Counted from the first letter of the stretch, positions 10,635 through 18,826 are shown. The stretch is DNA of 64,000 bases from Paraburkholderia caffeinilytica (GCF_003368325.1 NZ_CP031467.1:4030001-4094000); one strand, 5' to 3'. Translations and numbers: made by a program. The notes: a model not told the origin generated them from the letters alone.

Positions 10635-10691
10635 TTTCCGTTTCACGAGGATGTCCAGAGGCGTCCATAGATGTCCGGTGCAATCCGCTGA

Positions 10692-10724
10692 AACCCGCAT
10701 GGCTAATGGCTCTGCGGGTTTTTT
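10692..10724 (+). terminator. Intrinsic terminator after tRNA-Val
   Basis: An 8-bp stem AACCCGCA with TGCGGGTT is followed by six T residues, 58 bases past the tRNA. It lies inside or at the junction with the inserted element and insulates the integrase gene from tRNA transcription. Confidence 0.85.
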
Positions 10725-10756
10725 ATTGCTTGTCGCCAATCAAAAGACGTCCGACG

Positions 10757-10780
10757 AAGGCCAGCGAAAGCTGGCCTTTT
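10757..10780 (+). terminator. Second hairpin terminator upstream of int
   Basis: A perfect 9-bp stem AAGGCCAGC with GCTGGCCTT, closed by a GAAA tetraloop and followed by a short T tract. Just downstream, CGTTGTATTTT occurs twice in tandem and its arm CGTTGTA recurs inverted as TACAACG right before the integrase ATG. These are possible integrase arm-binding or autoregulatory sites. Confidence 0.7.
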
Positions 10781-10840
10781 ATCGTTGTATTTTTCGTTGT
10801 ATTTTGACTCCTGTGTCCGCGACTGCTCAGGTATACAACG

Positions 10841-12223
10841 ATGGCTCGCTCCCCGCTTCACCAACTTACACGGCTCGAGATCGCCAACGCAAAGGCAGCT
10901 GCCAGGCCTTACGCTTTGTCGGATGGCGGGCGACTTTACATTCTGATCAAACCGGACGGGGCGAAGCTTTGGCGATGGAATTACGATTTCGCCGGCAAGA
11001 CCAAAACGATGGCGCTGGGTGGGTGGCCAGAGGTGTCGGAAAAAGAGGCTCGCGCTGCTCATGCTGCGGGCCGTGAACTGCTTCGGCAGGGCATTGATCC
11101 GATGCAACGCAGGCGCGAGGCGAAGGCTCAAGCTAGGTTTAACGCCGACGCGACTTTTGAAGCGGTGGCAAAAGTCTGGATCGGGGAGCAGAAAGCGCAC
11201 TGGTCTGCAGACTATCTGGACAAGATCCAGCGGCGGCTTGCTAAGAACGTCTATCCATGGCTCGGTAATCGCCCGATAGCCCAGATCGCTACGCCAGAGT
11301 ATGTCGAAATAATCCATCGGGCTCGCGATCGTGGCGTGGTCGACACGGCGAGGCGAGTGCGCGAAACCTGCAATTGCGTATTTCGGCATGCAGTTGAGAA
11401 TGGGCTGATCAAGTCATCGGAGAATCCGGCAATCGATCCTAAGGTGGGAGGCGTTAGAACGCCGCCCGTGCGGCACTATGCGGCAATTATCGACCCTGAC
11501 GCGCTGGGTCAGCTGGTGCGTGCGATACGATCCTACAAGGGCACATCTATCGTTCGCGCTGCCTTGCAATTCACCCCGTTGGTATTTCAGAGGCCTGGCC
11601 AGGTGAGAGCCGCTCGATGGGAGCAGTTCGATCTGGACAAGGCGCTCTGGACATGTCCGGCAATGATGATGAAGGGAAAGCTGGAGCGTAAGAGAAGCGG
11701 GCCGCCGCATCTAGTACCGTTGTCGCGCCAGGCAGTTGAAATACTCCGGGAGTTGTATCCACTGACCGGACCGGAGGGCTACGTCTTCCCGAGCCGCAAG
11801 GCTGGCCTGCCGATGTCGGACGGCACTGTCAATGCTGCCTTGCGAACCTTGGGTTATTCGGGGCAGGAAATGACTGGTCACGGCTTTCGTGCAACTGGTC
11901 GTACCCTTATTCGAGAGCGCCTCGGGTATGCCAAAGAAATCGTCGAGCGCCATCTTGCGCACGGCAGTGACGAGGAGCTGGGGGATGCGTACGATCGAAC
12001 TCAGTTCTTTGAGCAGCGGCAACGGATGAGCCAGGACTGGGCTGATTATCTTGATCGTCTTGCTGTCGACAAGACTATCAAAAACGATAGCTCGCCATCG
12101 GCCACGCCGGCGAGGAAAAGGGTATTGTCGGCGGACGGCGTCATGACTAGCGGCGAATTGCAACCCGCAGCTGCAAGTCTCGAGTCGACTGTTGATACTC
12201 CGAGTGCTGGAGCAGGCGTGTAA
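10841..12223 (+). CDS. int: Tyrosine site-specific integrase (DUF4102/phage P4-type)
   Basis: A 460-residue tyrosine recombinase that would integrate and excise the element at tRNA-Val. The N-terminal DUF4102-like arm-binding domain reads LTRLEIANAKAAARPYALSDGGRLYILIKPDGAKLWRWNY in substance (short motifs YALSDGGRL and KLWRWNYDF are visible). A central core-binding SAM-like domain (about 95-180) precedes the catalytic domain. Catalytic residues are visible in RPGQVRAARW (Arg I), HGFRATGRT (the HxxR box) and a C-terminal DAYDRTQF (Tyr). It is transcribed away from the tRNA. The region to its right is clearly mobile. Function is inferred with high confidence from family and position. Confidence 0.95.
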   Translation: MARSPLHQLTRLEIANAKAAARPYALSDGGRLYILIKPDGAKLWRWNYDFAGKTKTMALGGWPEVSEKEARAAHAAGRELLRQGIDPMQRRREAKAQARFNADATFEAVAKVWIGEQKAHWSADYLDKIQRRLAKNVYPWLGNRPIAQIATPEYVEIIHRARDRGVVDTARRVRETCNCVFRHAVENGLIKSSENPAIDPKVGGVRTPPVRHYAAIIDPDALGQLVRAIRSYKGTSIVRAALQFTPLVFQRPGQVRAARWEQFDLDKALWTCPAMMMKGKLERKRSGPPHLVPLSRQAVEILRELYPLTGPEGYVFPSRKAGLPMSDGTVNAALRTLGYSGQEMTGHGFRATGRTLIRERLGYAKEIVERHLAHGSDEELGDAYDRTQFFEQRQRMSQDWADYLDRLAVDKTIKNDSSPSATPARKRVLSADGVMTSGELQPAAASLESTVDTPSAGAGV

Positions 12224-12734
12224 TCGCACCCGGGCATCGAGCGATCATTTCTAGTTCGACTGCACCAGCACGGACACAGCAAGGCTGCTTCGCCTCGTCG
12301 TCATATTTTGCGCAGAGGGGGCTCGTCTGGACTGTAGCAGTCCCGTCGCCCTCCTCGGGCAGGCGATCGCCACCCAGCCGCCGACATATCGCAGCCATGA
12401 TTTGGCCACGGCCAGATGTGGGGTCCCTGATTATTCGACTACCCAAGTGCACTGCGAGTGGCTGCTTGTTCATGCGCAAGGCAGGGGGACACGAGCCTAT
12501 CCTATGCAGTTTTGGCATTCATCTGCGCCAGCTAATACGCTTTTTTTGTCGAGAGTTTTAAACGCACTGCGTACCTAGTCTACCGATTTGCCCCTGCAGG
12601 CCGTGCAGGCGGAGTTCAGCGTGATGGACGCTCGATTCGACGTGGCCCGCGTTATTTGCGCAGACGAAATAGGACAGTGCTAAGCTAAATCGTGGCTTGT
12701 CGTAAAGGGCTTTCGCTTCGGAAAGCTTTCGAAC
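12224..12734. other. Non-coding gap after integrase
   Basis: This 511-base stretch is visibly richer in A and T than the core genome. Short frames on the minus strand (for example within 12147-12518) run into the integrase 3' end and show no family character, so I do not call them. The 5' end of the next operon needs a promoter here, but no confident hexamer pair is seen. Confidence 0.4.
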
Positions 12735-13010
12735 ATGACAAACGTAATATCTGAGCTGGGCTTTCTTTGCCCCAAGTGTGGCGTCCCAATGGAGGACGGT
12801 TGGGAGATTCTCGCTGCGGGAGAGGTTCACCGCCTCACTTGCCAGTGCTGCGGCACCGAGTTCGACGGTTTGATTGTCGAATGTCTCGCTTGTGGATCCG
12901 AAGACTTTATTACGAGCGTCTCGGCAATCGATCCAGAGGAAATCGCCTGCTCTTCATGCGGTCATTGCAATCGTCCTAGCAGAGCTGACGATGAAGAGTC
13001 TTGTTTATGA
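12735..13010 (+). CDS. Small double zinc-ribbon protein
   Basis: A 91-residue protein with four cysteine knuckles: CPKCG, CQCCG, CLACG and CSSCGHC. They are spaced as two tandem zinc ribbons of about 30-40 residues. The remainder is acidic and ends DDEESCL. Such ribbons serve in nucleic-acid or protein binding; no closer family is recognised. It overlaps the next small gene by 20 bases and so starts what looks like a four-gene operon leading to luxR and the di-iron enzyme. The function is unknown; a small zinc-dependent regulator or partner protein is plausible. Confidence 0.72.
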   Translation: MTNVISELGFLCPKCGVPMEDGWEILAAGEVHRLTCQCCGTEFDGLIVECLACGSEDFITSVSAIDPEEIACSSCGHCNRPSRADDEESCL

Positions 13011-13248
13011 GCGCGGGCTCAATATCGGCGGGGAACACATCGTGCTCAGTTTATTCAAGACAGCGCGCGGTTTTTCTCTCGAGCGACGGGTTATTGAAAG
13101 GGATCAAACGGCGTCCGTTCAGGTCCTTCCGATTACTGCCTTGCGGGACTTACATCGATTCGCAAGTGCGGATCCTTATTCGGCAGAACTGGCTCCGTTG
13201 TATTACGAAGTTCGGCGTCACCTTGTAGAAAATCGCGTGGCCGAATAG
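12991..13248 (+). CDS. Small protein of unknown function, coupled to zinc-ribbon gene
   Basis: An 85-residue protein starting at an ATG inside the 3' end of the zinc-ribbon gene, which suggests translational coupling. A longer frame to 12874 exists but lies wholly within the preceding gene, so the inner start is preferred. It has no cysteines, no membrane segment and no recognised motif. Its composition looks like a compact alpha/beta protein (ERGLNIGGEHIVLSLFKTARGF, shown here as short pieces ERGLNIGGEH and IVLSLFKTARGF). The luxR-type gene follows after 38 bases. I do not recognise the family. Confidence 0.6.
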   Translation: MKSLVYERGLNIGGEHIVLSLFKTARGFSLERRVIERDQTASVQVLPITALRDLHRFASADPYSAELAPLYYEVRRHLVENRVAE

Positions 13249-13286
13249 CTAGGCGAGCGCGTGAAGGGGTTGAGGAGGGTGAAGAA

Positions 13287-14027
13287 ATGACTACCCAACA
13301 GACGTCCCCTGAAGTAAGCAGGTTTTTCGAAAAAATCATGGTCGCCAAGGACGAATCTGAATTAGCAGATTACGTAAGATCGCTCGTCATTGCGCTTGGC
13401 GGGGAGTCGTATGTGTTCGTTTCACTCCATCCCGGTGTTACAACGGCTAGCCGTGCCACACATCGCTTTCTCATTGGTTGCCGCCCCGAATGGTGCCAGA
13501 TGTATAACGCCAATAAATGGTATATGACCGATCCATTTTTGGAGTATGCGCGAAGCAACACCGCACCGATCACTGGATCGGAGGTAGTCGTTGAAACGCA
13601 AGGCCAGCGCGAAATGCTCGCAGCGGCAAGCAAAAACGGGTTCAGAAGCGGGATCGTTGTGCCTGTTCATGCCAGCACGACAGAGCGTATGGGCGTTCTG
13701 TACATCGGATCCGACGATAGTCAGGCAGTAGGGGAAAAGAGGCTCACTGCGCAGCGATTGTATTTCAGGGCGCTTGCCATGGAATTGCTCGACTGGTCCA
13801 TCCGAACGGCGAAACACGAGGTCCTTGAGGCGCATGGTATTACTGAGATGGATCTTCGCGTAGTGGGTTACCTTAAAAGTGGATTTACCGCAGAGGACAT
13901 TGCTCGTGAGCTTGATGTCTCGGTCCAGACCGTCTACGGAAACTATAAAAAAATAAAGGATAAGCTTGGGGTTTCGCACATCTCAGAAGCGGTTAAGTTC
14001 GCGGAAGTGAATGACCTTCTGGCGTAA
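13287..14027 (+). CDS. LuxR-type quorum-sensing regulator (solo)
   Basis: A 246-residue protein with the two-domain LuxR layout. The N-terminal autoinducer-binding domain (about 1-165) holds the family's Trp, Tyr and Asp-Pro positions in EWCQMYNANKWYMTDPF. The C-terminal HTH (about 185-246) reads FTAEDIARELDVSVQTVYG then KIKDKLGV, typical of LuxR/FixJ. The usual second conserved Trp after the Asp-Pro pair (Trp85 of LuxR) appears to be absent, so ligand choice may differ from classic N-acyl homoserine lactones. No luxI-type synthase lies in the window, so it is a solo regulator. Its stop codon overlaps the start of the di-iron enzyme gene by 17 bases. Confidence 0.9.
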   Translation: MTTQQTSPEVSRFFEKIMVAKDESELADYVRSLVIALGGESYVFVSLHPGVTTASRATHRFLIGCRPEWCQMYNANKWYMTDPFLEYARSNTAPITGSEVVVETQGQREMLAAASKNGFRSGIVVPVHASTTERMGVLYIGSDDSQAVGEKRLTAQRLYFRALAMELLDWSIRTAKHEVLEAHGITEMDLRVVGYLKSGFTAEDIARELDVSVQTVYGNYKKIKDKLGVSHISEAVKFAEVNDLLA

Positions 14028-15042
14028 TTCGGGCCGAGCGTTTTGGCTCTCACTCACTTTACCGACGATCGCAGGCGTCTCATTCTCTATCGGATACCCT
14101 TGGGCATTTGTGGTTGTGGTCCTGTGCGTTCTTCCTGCACTGGACGCGGCGATAGGGCGAGGTACCCCGCGACTGGGGCAAGCCACCGAGAAGACACACG
14201 AAGATCAGGTGCCTTGTTGGTTCGCTCTCACTTGGGCCTCAGCAGTCGCGATCGGCGCGTACCATGCATCAAACGCGTCTTGGATGAAATTGATCGGATT
14301 TGCCGTCGCGTGCGGAATGTTAAGCGCGATCGCAATGGCACACCTGCATGAGCTAACGCACCGACAAGCTAGAATATGGCAACAGGTTAGCGACCTGGCA
14401 TTCGTCATCGCCGGCTATCCGCATTACCGGGTCGCGCACCGATTGCATCATCAGCACGTTGGAGATCCGCAGTTCGGCTCGACGGCGGCATTGGGTACGT
14501 CCGTCTGGCGCCATGTTGGACGCTCCTACGCAGCAGCTTTGATAGCGTCGTTTTCGCGGCATTCCTATCCGTGCGGCAGGGTACCGCATAGTGTCTTTCG
14601 AAATGCGCTCTTCTCAATACTGTTGCTGGGACTGGCAGCGTTTCTGCAATGGAGGATCGCTTTTTTCTACATCGGATACGCCATTGTCAGCGTGTTTGTC
14701 GTTGAGGCCGTCGGGTACATGCAGCACTACGGATTCGCACCGGACTTATCACGTACTGCTATCACCTCGTGGGACGTTGACTTCTGGTTGTCGAACTGCC
14801 TCTTGGTGAACAACGGATTCCATAACGCTCATCATCGGGACGGTGAAGTACCCTATCCGGGTCTTGCTGCACAACGAGTCACGCTACCCGGAGGCTACTT
14901 TCAGATGCTTTGGTTGACGCTTCTCCCACCGTTTTGGTTTTCGATAATGGACCGGCGAGTTAAAGTCTTACTCAGGCGGGTTCGACGTCAGAACTTCGGT
15001 CTCTGCAATCAGGTGTCTCGCGATGTTTGCAAGGTACGTTGA
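14011..15042 (+). CDS. AlkB/fatty-acid-desaturase-like membrane di-iron enzyme
   Basis: A 343-residue integral membrane protein with the three-box histidine pattern of membrane di-iron hydroxylases and desaturases. Box 1 is HLHELTH (about 112-118), box 2 HRLHHQH (about 147-153) and box 3 NNGFHNAHH (about 272-280). GYMQHYGF resembles the NYxEHYG motif of AlkB alkane hydroxylases, though Glu is Gln here. Several hydrophobic helices flank the boxes. It probably inserts oxygen into, or desaturates, an alkyl or fatty-acyl chain, but the substrate is unknown. No rubredoxin or ferredoxin gene is adjacent. The start overlaps luxR by 17 bases, so expression should be coupled. The 3' end overlaps the convergent selU gene by 75 bases. 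Confidence 0.85.
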   Translation: MTFWRNSGRAFWLSLTLPTIAGVSFSIGYPWAFVVVVLCVLPALDAAIGRGTPRLGQATEKTHEDQVPCWFALTWASAVAIGAYHASNASWMKLIGFAVACGMLSAIAMAHLHELTHRQARIWQQVSDLAFVIAGYPHYRVAHRLHHQHVGDPQFGSTAALGTSVWRHVGRSYAAALIASFSRHSYPCGRVPHSVFRNALFSILLLGLAAFLQWRIAFFYIGYAIVSVFVVEAVGYMQHYGFAPDLSRTAITSWDVDFWLSNCLLVNNGFHNAHHRDGEVPYPGLAAQRVTLPGGYFQMLWLTLLPPFWFSIMDRRVKVLLRRVRRQNFGLCNQVSRDVCKVR

Positions 15043-16026
15043 GTCAAGCGTTTCGAGTTGGATTTTGATGGAATACTCGGTATGCACATAATTTTTCTTT
15101 GTCGAACGAAGGTACGCGGGGTCATAGTAGTCCCGCATGATGCTCTCAAAGAGAGCGTCGATGTCCTGGCGTTCAGCCATTGATACCCATTTCTCCAGTG
15201 TCATACCGCTTAGGAGTGCTTTCAGATAACTAAGTTGGGCGACCAAAGCCACGGGGTCTCTCTCGAAGTGGGGATACTCGTGGCGCCACATGGCGATTCT
15301 TTCGGACATTGGGGTCTCGACGGCGAACAGACGTCCACCATGCATTCTGTGAAACAACGTCGCCGGTAGTTGAACGTGCCCAATTCTCTTGCTTTCATTT
15401 TCAATCCATACCGGCTTTGCCAGGTCTAGACGACCTATCTCTGCAAGCAGGAGGCTGTCGAACAATTTTTGACTTGGCTGCGCCCGGCCCGGAATCGCCC
15501 CGATGATTGACCCTCGGTGTGAGGCAAGAGCCTCCAGATCGATGACCTGCGCACCAGCTTCCCTTAACGCAAGTAGCAGGCGAGTTTTTCCACAACCGGT
15601 GGGACCAGAGAGCACATTGAATTGCAAGTGCTTAGGGACTTCGTCAAGGGTTTGACGCACCCAGTTTCGATATCCTTTCCAGCCCGCCGGAAGCCGCTCG
15701 ACCTTGTAGCCGATTGTTTCGAGCGTGTCTGTCCAAAGCTTGCTTCGCTTCCCGCCACGAAAACAATAAACGAGAATTGACATCCGCCGACTGGTTCGAA
15801 AAAACGGAAGCTCGAGGTGCCGAGCGATGTTTTTCAGGGAGTAAGCGACACCGATCTGATACGCACGCATAGGGTCGATGCGGTGCATAGTACCGACTTC
15901 CGCATACTCATCGTCGAAGACGACCGGAAGGTTTATGGCTCCTGGCAAATGATCTTCGGCGAATTCGCGCGGGCTTCGAGCGTCGATAACCAGGTCAAAT
16001 TTTCCCAGAGTATCCAAATCGTACAT
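14968..16026 (-). CDS. selU: tRNA 2-selenouridine synthase (SelU/MnmH)
   Basis: A 352-residue enzyme that replaces sulfur by selenium at the wobble 2-thiouridine of Lys, Glu and Gln tRNAs, passing through a geranylated intermediate. The N-terminal rhodanese domain contains the catalytic Cys in YCFRGGKRSK (about residue 88), preceded by DARSPREFAEDHLPGA. The C-terminal P-loop domain carries SGPTGCGKT (about residue 140). The start at 16026 has GGAG six bases upstream. Length and motifs are normal, so it looks functional. No selD (selenophosphate synthase) gene is in the window, so selenium supply must come from the host. Its 3' end overlaps the di-iron enzyme gene. Its presence on a mobile element is unusual. 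Confidence 0.93.
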   Translation of the reverse strand: MYDLDTLGKFDLVIDARSPREFAEDHLPGAINLPVVFDDEYAEVGTMHRIDPMRAYQIGVAYSLKNIARHLELPFFRTSRRMSILVYCFRGGKRSKLWTDTLETIGYKVERLPAGWKGYRNWVRQTLDEVPKHLQFNVLSGPTGCGKTRLLLALREAGAQVIDLEALASHRGSIIGAIPGRAQPSQKLFDSLLLAEIGRLDLAKPVWIENESKRIGHVQLPATLFHRMHGGRLFAVETPMSERIAMWRHEYPHFERDPVALVAQLSYLKALLSGMTLEKWVSMAERQDIDALFESIMRDYYDPAYLRSTKKNYVHTEYSIKIQLETLDSTYLANIARHLIAETEVLTSNPPE

Positions 16027-16446
16027 GTCGAGCTCCGACTATCACGGCATGATCGAAAAGTCAATGCCAAATGGCGTTGCCCCGATCCTAGGAATGCCGG
16101 ACTAAACTTTCGCTTACTGGGCAGCCAACAGCCGCAACTCTCGCTTCGAGTTGGCAATACTTTCTGCACCGGCGGAATGACCGTTGCGGCTTCGCTCACC
16201 TATGTCCAGCGTACGGCGTTGGAAGTCGGAGCAATGGATATTCTGTTTGGAATATAGGCCGGTTTTATGCAGACGGGATCGAAGCATTAGAAAGAAGTTA
16301 GACATTGGATGCGTTGTCGCACGATGCGATAGGCCGGTGACCCGTCAACGAAGGCGGCAGCCGACGCGATCATTCCGTAATGGTACAGAGTGCAGCCGGG
16401 GGCAAAGATTGATGCAGCGTAACGCTGCAGGCAATGAGGACGTGTC
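16027..16446. other. Intergenic region with divergent promoters
   Basis: This 420-base gap lies between divergent genes (selU leftward, the coiled-coil gene rightward). The frames present are short and lack family character. It should contain the selU promoter, but I see no clear consensus. Confidence 0.35.
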
Positions 16447-17007
16447 ATGGACCACGCACATAATGCATGCCAGCCACCTGTCGCTCGCGACGGAGCTGTC
16501 TCAGCGTCTGACACCAACGCGTTGCAGCGACGCTTTGATCAGGCCGAAGCGGATGTTCGTCGGCTAAAAGAGCGGTTAAGTGACAAGGACCGACAGTTAG
16601 CCGAAATGGGGAAGGCGCTCCTGCGCACGGTGGCTTTGCATCATGCAATCGAGGAACGGCAGGAGGAAGAACTTGAGTCTTTGCGTGCGATGGTTCCGGC
16701 GTGGAAAACCTGCCAGTGCGTATGCGACGGGCCGTCGGAGTATTCCGACGGGATTACGGTTCATCTGCCCTTTATTACCGAAATTCTTTCAGGGATGTTC
16801 GATGTGATGCACACTTTCTGGTCTGGTTATGACGAGAACAATCCGCCGAAATCGTCTGTGGTCGCACATGCGATTGACGAACGGTTAAACCTCAGAGCTC
16901 AACCCGATGGCGAAGCGTCGCGCAGCGGACAAACGTATGCGTCAGCGATTCGGCCAGACTGGCTCAAGGAAGCCGACAGTCGGCATCACGTGCGGCCGCG
17001 GACCTGA
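16447..17007 (+). CDS. Uncharacterised protein with N-terminal coiled coil
   Basis: A 186-residue protein. Residues about 25-80 form a charged heptad-like helix (RRFDQAEADVRRLKERLSDKDRQL in pieces), so it probably oligomerises. The middle has CQCVC followed by an aromatic-rich stretch around FDVMHTFWSGYDENN, and the C-terminus is basic. GAGG lies seven bases before the ATG, supporting this start. It precedes the alpA-like regulator on the same strand and sits at the start of the conjugation half of the element. No family is recognised; a role in element regulation or maintenance is only suggested by location. Confidence 0.55.
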   Translation: MDHAHNACQPPVARDGAVSASDTNALQRRFDQAEADVRRLKERLSDKDRQLAEMGKALLRTVALHHAIEERQEEELESLRAMVPAWKTCQCVCDGPSEYSDGITVHLPFITEILSGMFDVMHTFWSGYDENNPPKSSVVAHAIDERLNLRAQPDGEASRSGQTYASAIRPDWLKEADSRHHVRPRT

Positions 17008-17110
17008 CGGGGCACCTTGACGGTAAGACGGGTTTGCCCGTCGCTTGATCCCACTACTTGAATGAACCTTGTAGCCCGGTACCTTGCCGGCGACGACAAC
17101 AGGGTTTGTC

Positions 17111-17362
17111 ATGAGCGAAACAACACGCCATTCGCTTGCGATTCTTCGGCGCAAGCAGGTCGAACGTGAAGTGGGGCTATCGCGATCGACGATCTATCAA
17201 CGCATCAAAGACGGAACATTTCCGCGACCTGTCCGGCTGGGTATGCGCGCCGTGGGGTGGCGTGCAGGGGACATCGATGACTTTTTGCGTGATCCTGCTG
17301 GCTACCGCTCGCCACTGGCATCTGACAGCGGCGGAGGGGAGATGGCCCATGAGCAACACTGA
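17111..17362 (+). CDS. AlpA-family transcriptional regulator
   Basis: An 83-residue MerR-like HTH protein of the AlpA/excisionase type. The pattern LRRKQVEREVGLSRSTIYQ then GTFPRPVRLG and VGWRAGDIDDFL is diagnostic. These proteins act as activators or recombination directionality factors of integrated elements. The start at ATG 17111 removes nine residues of low-quality N-terminus from the longer frame. It overlaps the next gene by 14 bases. A role in controlling integrase or transfer genes is likely but not shown. Confidence 0.9.
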   Translation: MSETTRHSLAILRRKQVEREVGLSRSTIYQRIKDGTFPRPVRLGMRAVGWRAGDIDDFLRDPAGYRSPLASDSGGGEMAHEQH

Positions 17363-17630
17363 CGGTGCAATCCGGCTCGACGAGCGTCTGCGCAACTGGG
17401 CCAATGCGGACAAGGCCTGGAGTGACGCCGCGGACGCGGCGTGTGTGGACGCTGCGTTGCGTCGGCTTTCATCGCACCACCAGGAATTGTTACGTATGGC
17501 GTACGTGTGGCGCGCTGATCGTGGTGTCATTTGCAGACGCCTGAAAATCCCTCAACGGCCGTGGTGTCGATACGAACTCGAGGTCACGCAAGCGAAGGCC
17601 GAGCTCGCGCGATTGCTAAATGATGAGTGA
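17349..17630 (+). CDS. Small HTH-like protein coupled to alpA
   Basis: A 93-residue protein whose ATG lies inside the 3' end of the alpA-like gene. GGAGGGGAG just upstream forms a strong ribosome binding site. The segment RLSSHHQELLRMAYVW followed by ICRRLKIPQRPWCRYE resembles a sigma-region-4 or phage antiterminator type helix-turn-helix. No specific family is certain. The overlapping pair suggests co-regulation of element functions. Confidence 0.6.
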   Translation: MSNTDGAIRLDERLRNWANADKAWSDAADAACVDAALRRLSSHHQELLRMAYVWRADRGVICRRLKIPQRPWCRYELEVTQAKAELARLLNDE

Positions 17631-18003
17631 GCATAAAAATATTTTGGAATGCTTCGGAATGGTACAGAACAAATTGGAACTCAGAGAGAAATTAGTCGGG
17701 CGAGAAGGCCTTGAAGCACGGATAATTTCCTCCTAAAGTTGATCTCAACAATCTGTCCCGGTCAACGTGCATAGCACGACCGAGTACGCGTTAGCGGCCC
17801 CGAAGTACTGACCTATCTGCCAATGGCGTGACTGTCGGAATATGAAGAAAGCCTGCATTCGCAGGCTTTTTTGCGTTCTACCGCACCGGAGATCGAGGTT
17901 TCCCTTTGATCCGCGGTTTGTCTCCCGGCGCCACGGGCTTCTTGTCCGTCGTCTGAGATACAGGTTGGTGGTTCGGTGCATCACCTGAGGCGAGTGACTG
18001 ACC
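17631..18003. other. Intergenic region before parA, with hairpin terminator
   Basis: This 373-base gap contains one clear hairpin at 17851-17872 (stem GCCTGC with GCAGGC, then six T), which ends the alpA-side transcripts and could also work leftward because an A/T-rich flank precedes it. A minus-strand frame ending in a Pro/Lys-rich tail (KPRIKGKPRSPVR) stops right beside the hairpin at about 17878. It has no good start outside parA, so I do not call it. Confidence 0.5.
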
Positions 18004-18825
18004 ATGAAAACGCTTCTGATCGCCACCGAACAGGGTGGCGCCGGCAAGACGGCGATGCTGTGCCAGTTCGCCCATTACCTGCATTGGGTGCGGCACCTAC
18101 GGGTGCTCGTTATCGACGCGGCCGAGCCGCCATGCAGCACCGCCTCGCTGGTGCGGGCGTGTAAGGCTGTCGTGCTGCGTGGAGAAAAGTCGATCACACA
18201 ATCCGAGCGGAGGGATATAGAGGCGCCGGGATTCTGGGTGTTGCCGACGAGTACCGTACCATCGTTGACGCTAGGGCCTGGCGACGACGGGGCGCGCTAC
18301 TACGCAAATGTCCGGCATTTGCTCTTCGTTTTGGCGACGTTGGCGGATGTCTGCCTGATCGACAGTCCACCACTCCCGGATCTGCGCGCCATTTGTATCG
18401 AATCGACGGTCGACGCAATGTTGAGTCCGATCCAACTCAATCGGGAATCGCTTGACGGCGTCGCCGACCTGATCAATGGCCCGCACGGTATGCGGCAGAT
18501 ACGTGCAAAGCTGAACCCCGCACTGCAGTTCGTCGGCCTTCTACCGAACATGGTGGAAGCAACATCGCTGGGACGCGAGAACGCCCGTGCCATCGAGACC
18601 CGGTTCGGACCCTGGCTAATTGCTGACCCGGGGAGACCGGGCAGATATCTGCACATCCCACGTTTCGTCGCAATCCAGAGGGCACAAGCGGAAGGTGTGC
18701 CAGTTGTAGAGCTTGTCGGAAGGGAACCTACTGCGCGCAGGGCATGGCAGACCATGCTGGCTTGTTTCGAGGCGCTGACTGGGTACTTGCATCTCGATGA
18801 GGTCACCTACGATGCGGAGGCCTGA
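18004..18825 (+). CDS. ParA-like ATPase
   Basis: A 273-residue MinD/ParA-superfamily protein. The P-loop reads EQGGAGKTAM (about residues 9-18). The usual deviant-Walker lysine at the first position of KGGxGKT is Gln here, a departure from canonical ParA. The next motif, VLVIDAAEP, corresponds to the family's DxDPQ segment, and DVCLIDSPP to the third. There is no recognisable ParB gene after it; instead it leads the type IV secretion genes. It may position the transfer machinery or the element rather than carry out plasmid partition. Confidence 0.85.
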   Translation: MKTLLIATEQGGAGKTAMLCQFAHYLHWVRHLRVLVIDAAEPPCSTASLVRACKAVVLRGEKSITQSERRDIEAPGFWVLPTSTVPSLTLGPGDDGARYYANVRHLLFVLATLADVCLIDSPPLPDLRAICIESTVDAMLSPIQLNRESLDGVADLINGPHGMRQIRAKLNPALQFVGLLPNMVEATSLGRENARAIETRFGPWLIADPGRPGRYLHIPRFVAIQRAQAEGVPVVELVGREPTARRAWQTMLACFEALTGYLHLDEVTYDAEA

Positions 18826-18826
18826 C

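Noticed and set aside
10635..12734. A CRISPR-like or satellite array around the integrase
   Set aside because: Only the short CGTTGTATTTT pair is repeated; there is no regular repeat-spacer pattern anywhere in the window.
12874..12990. Longer start of the small gene at 12991
   Set aside because: The extension lies completely within the zinc-ribbon gene in another frame; the inner ATG gives a normal coupled overlap.
17878..18096. Minus-strand frame with a Pro/Lys-rich tail overlapping parA
   Set aside because: Most of it is antisense to parA, it has no start codon with a ribosome binding site outside it, and no family is recognised.
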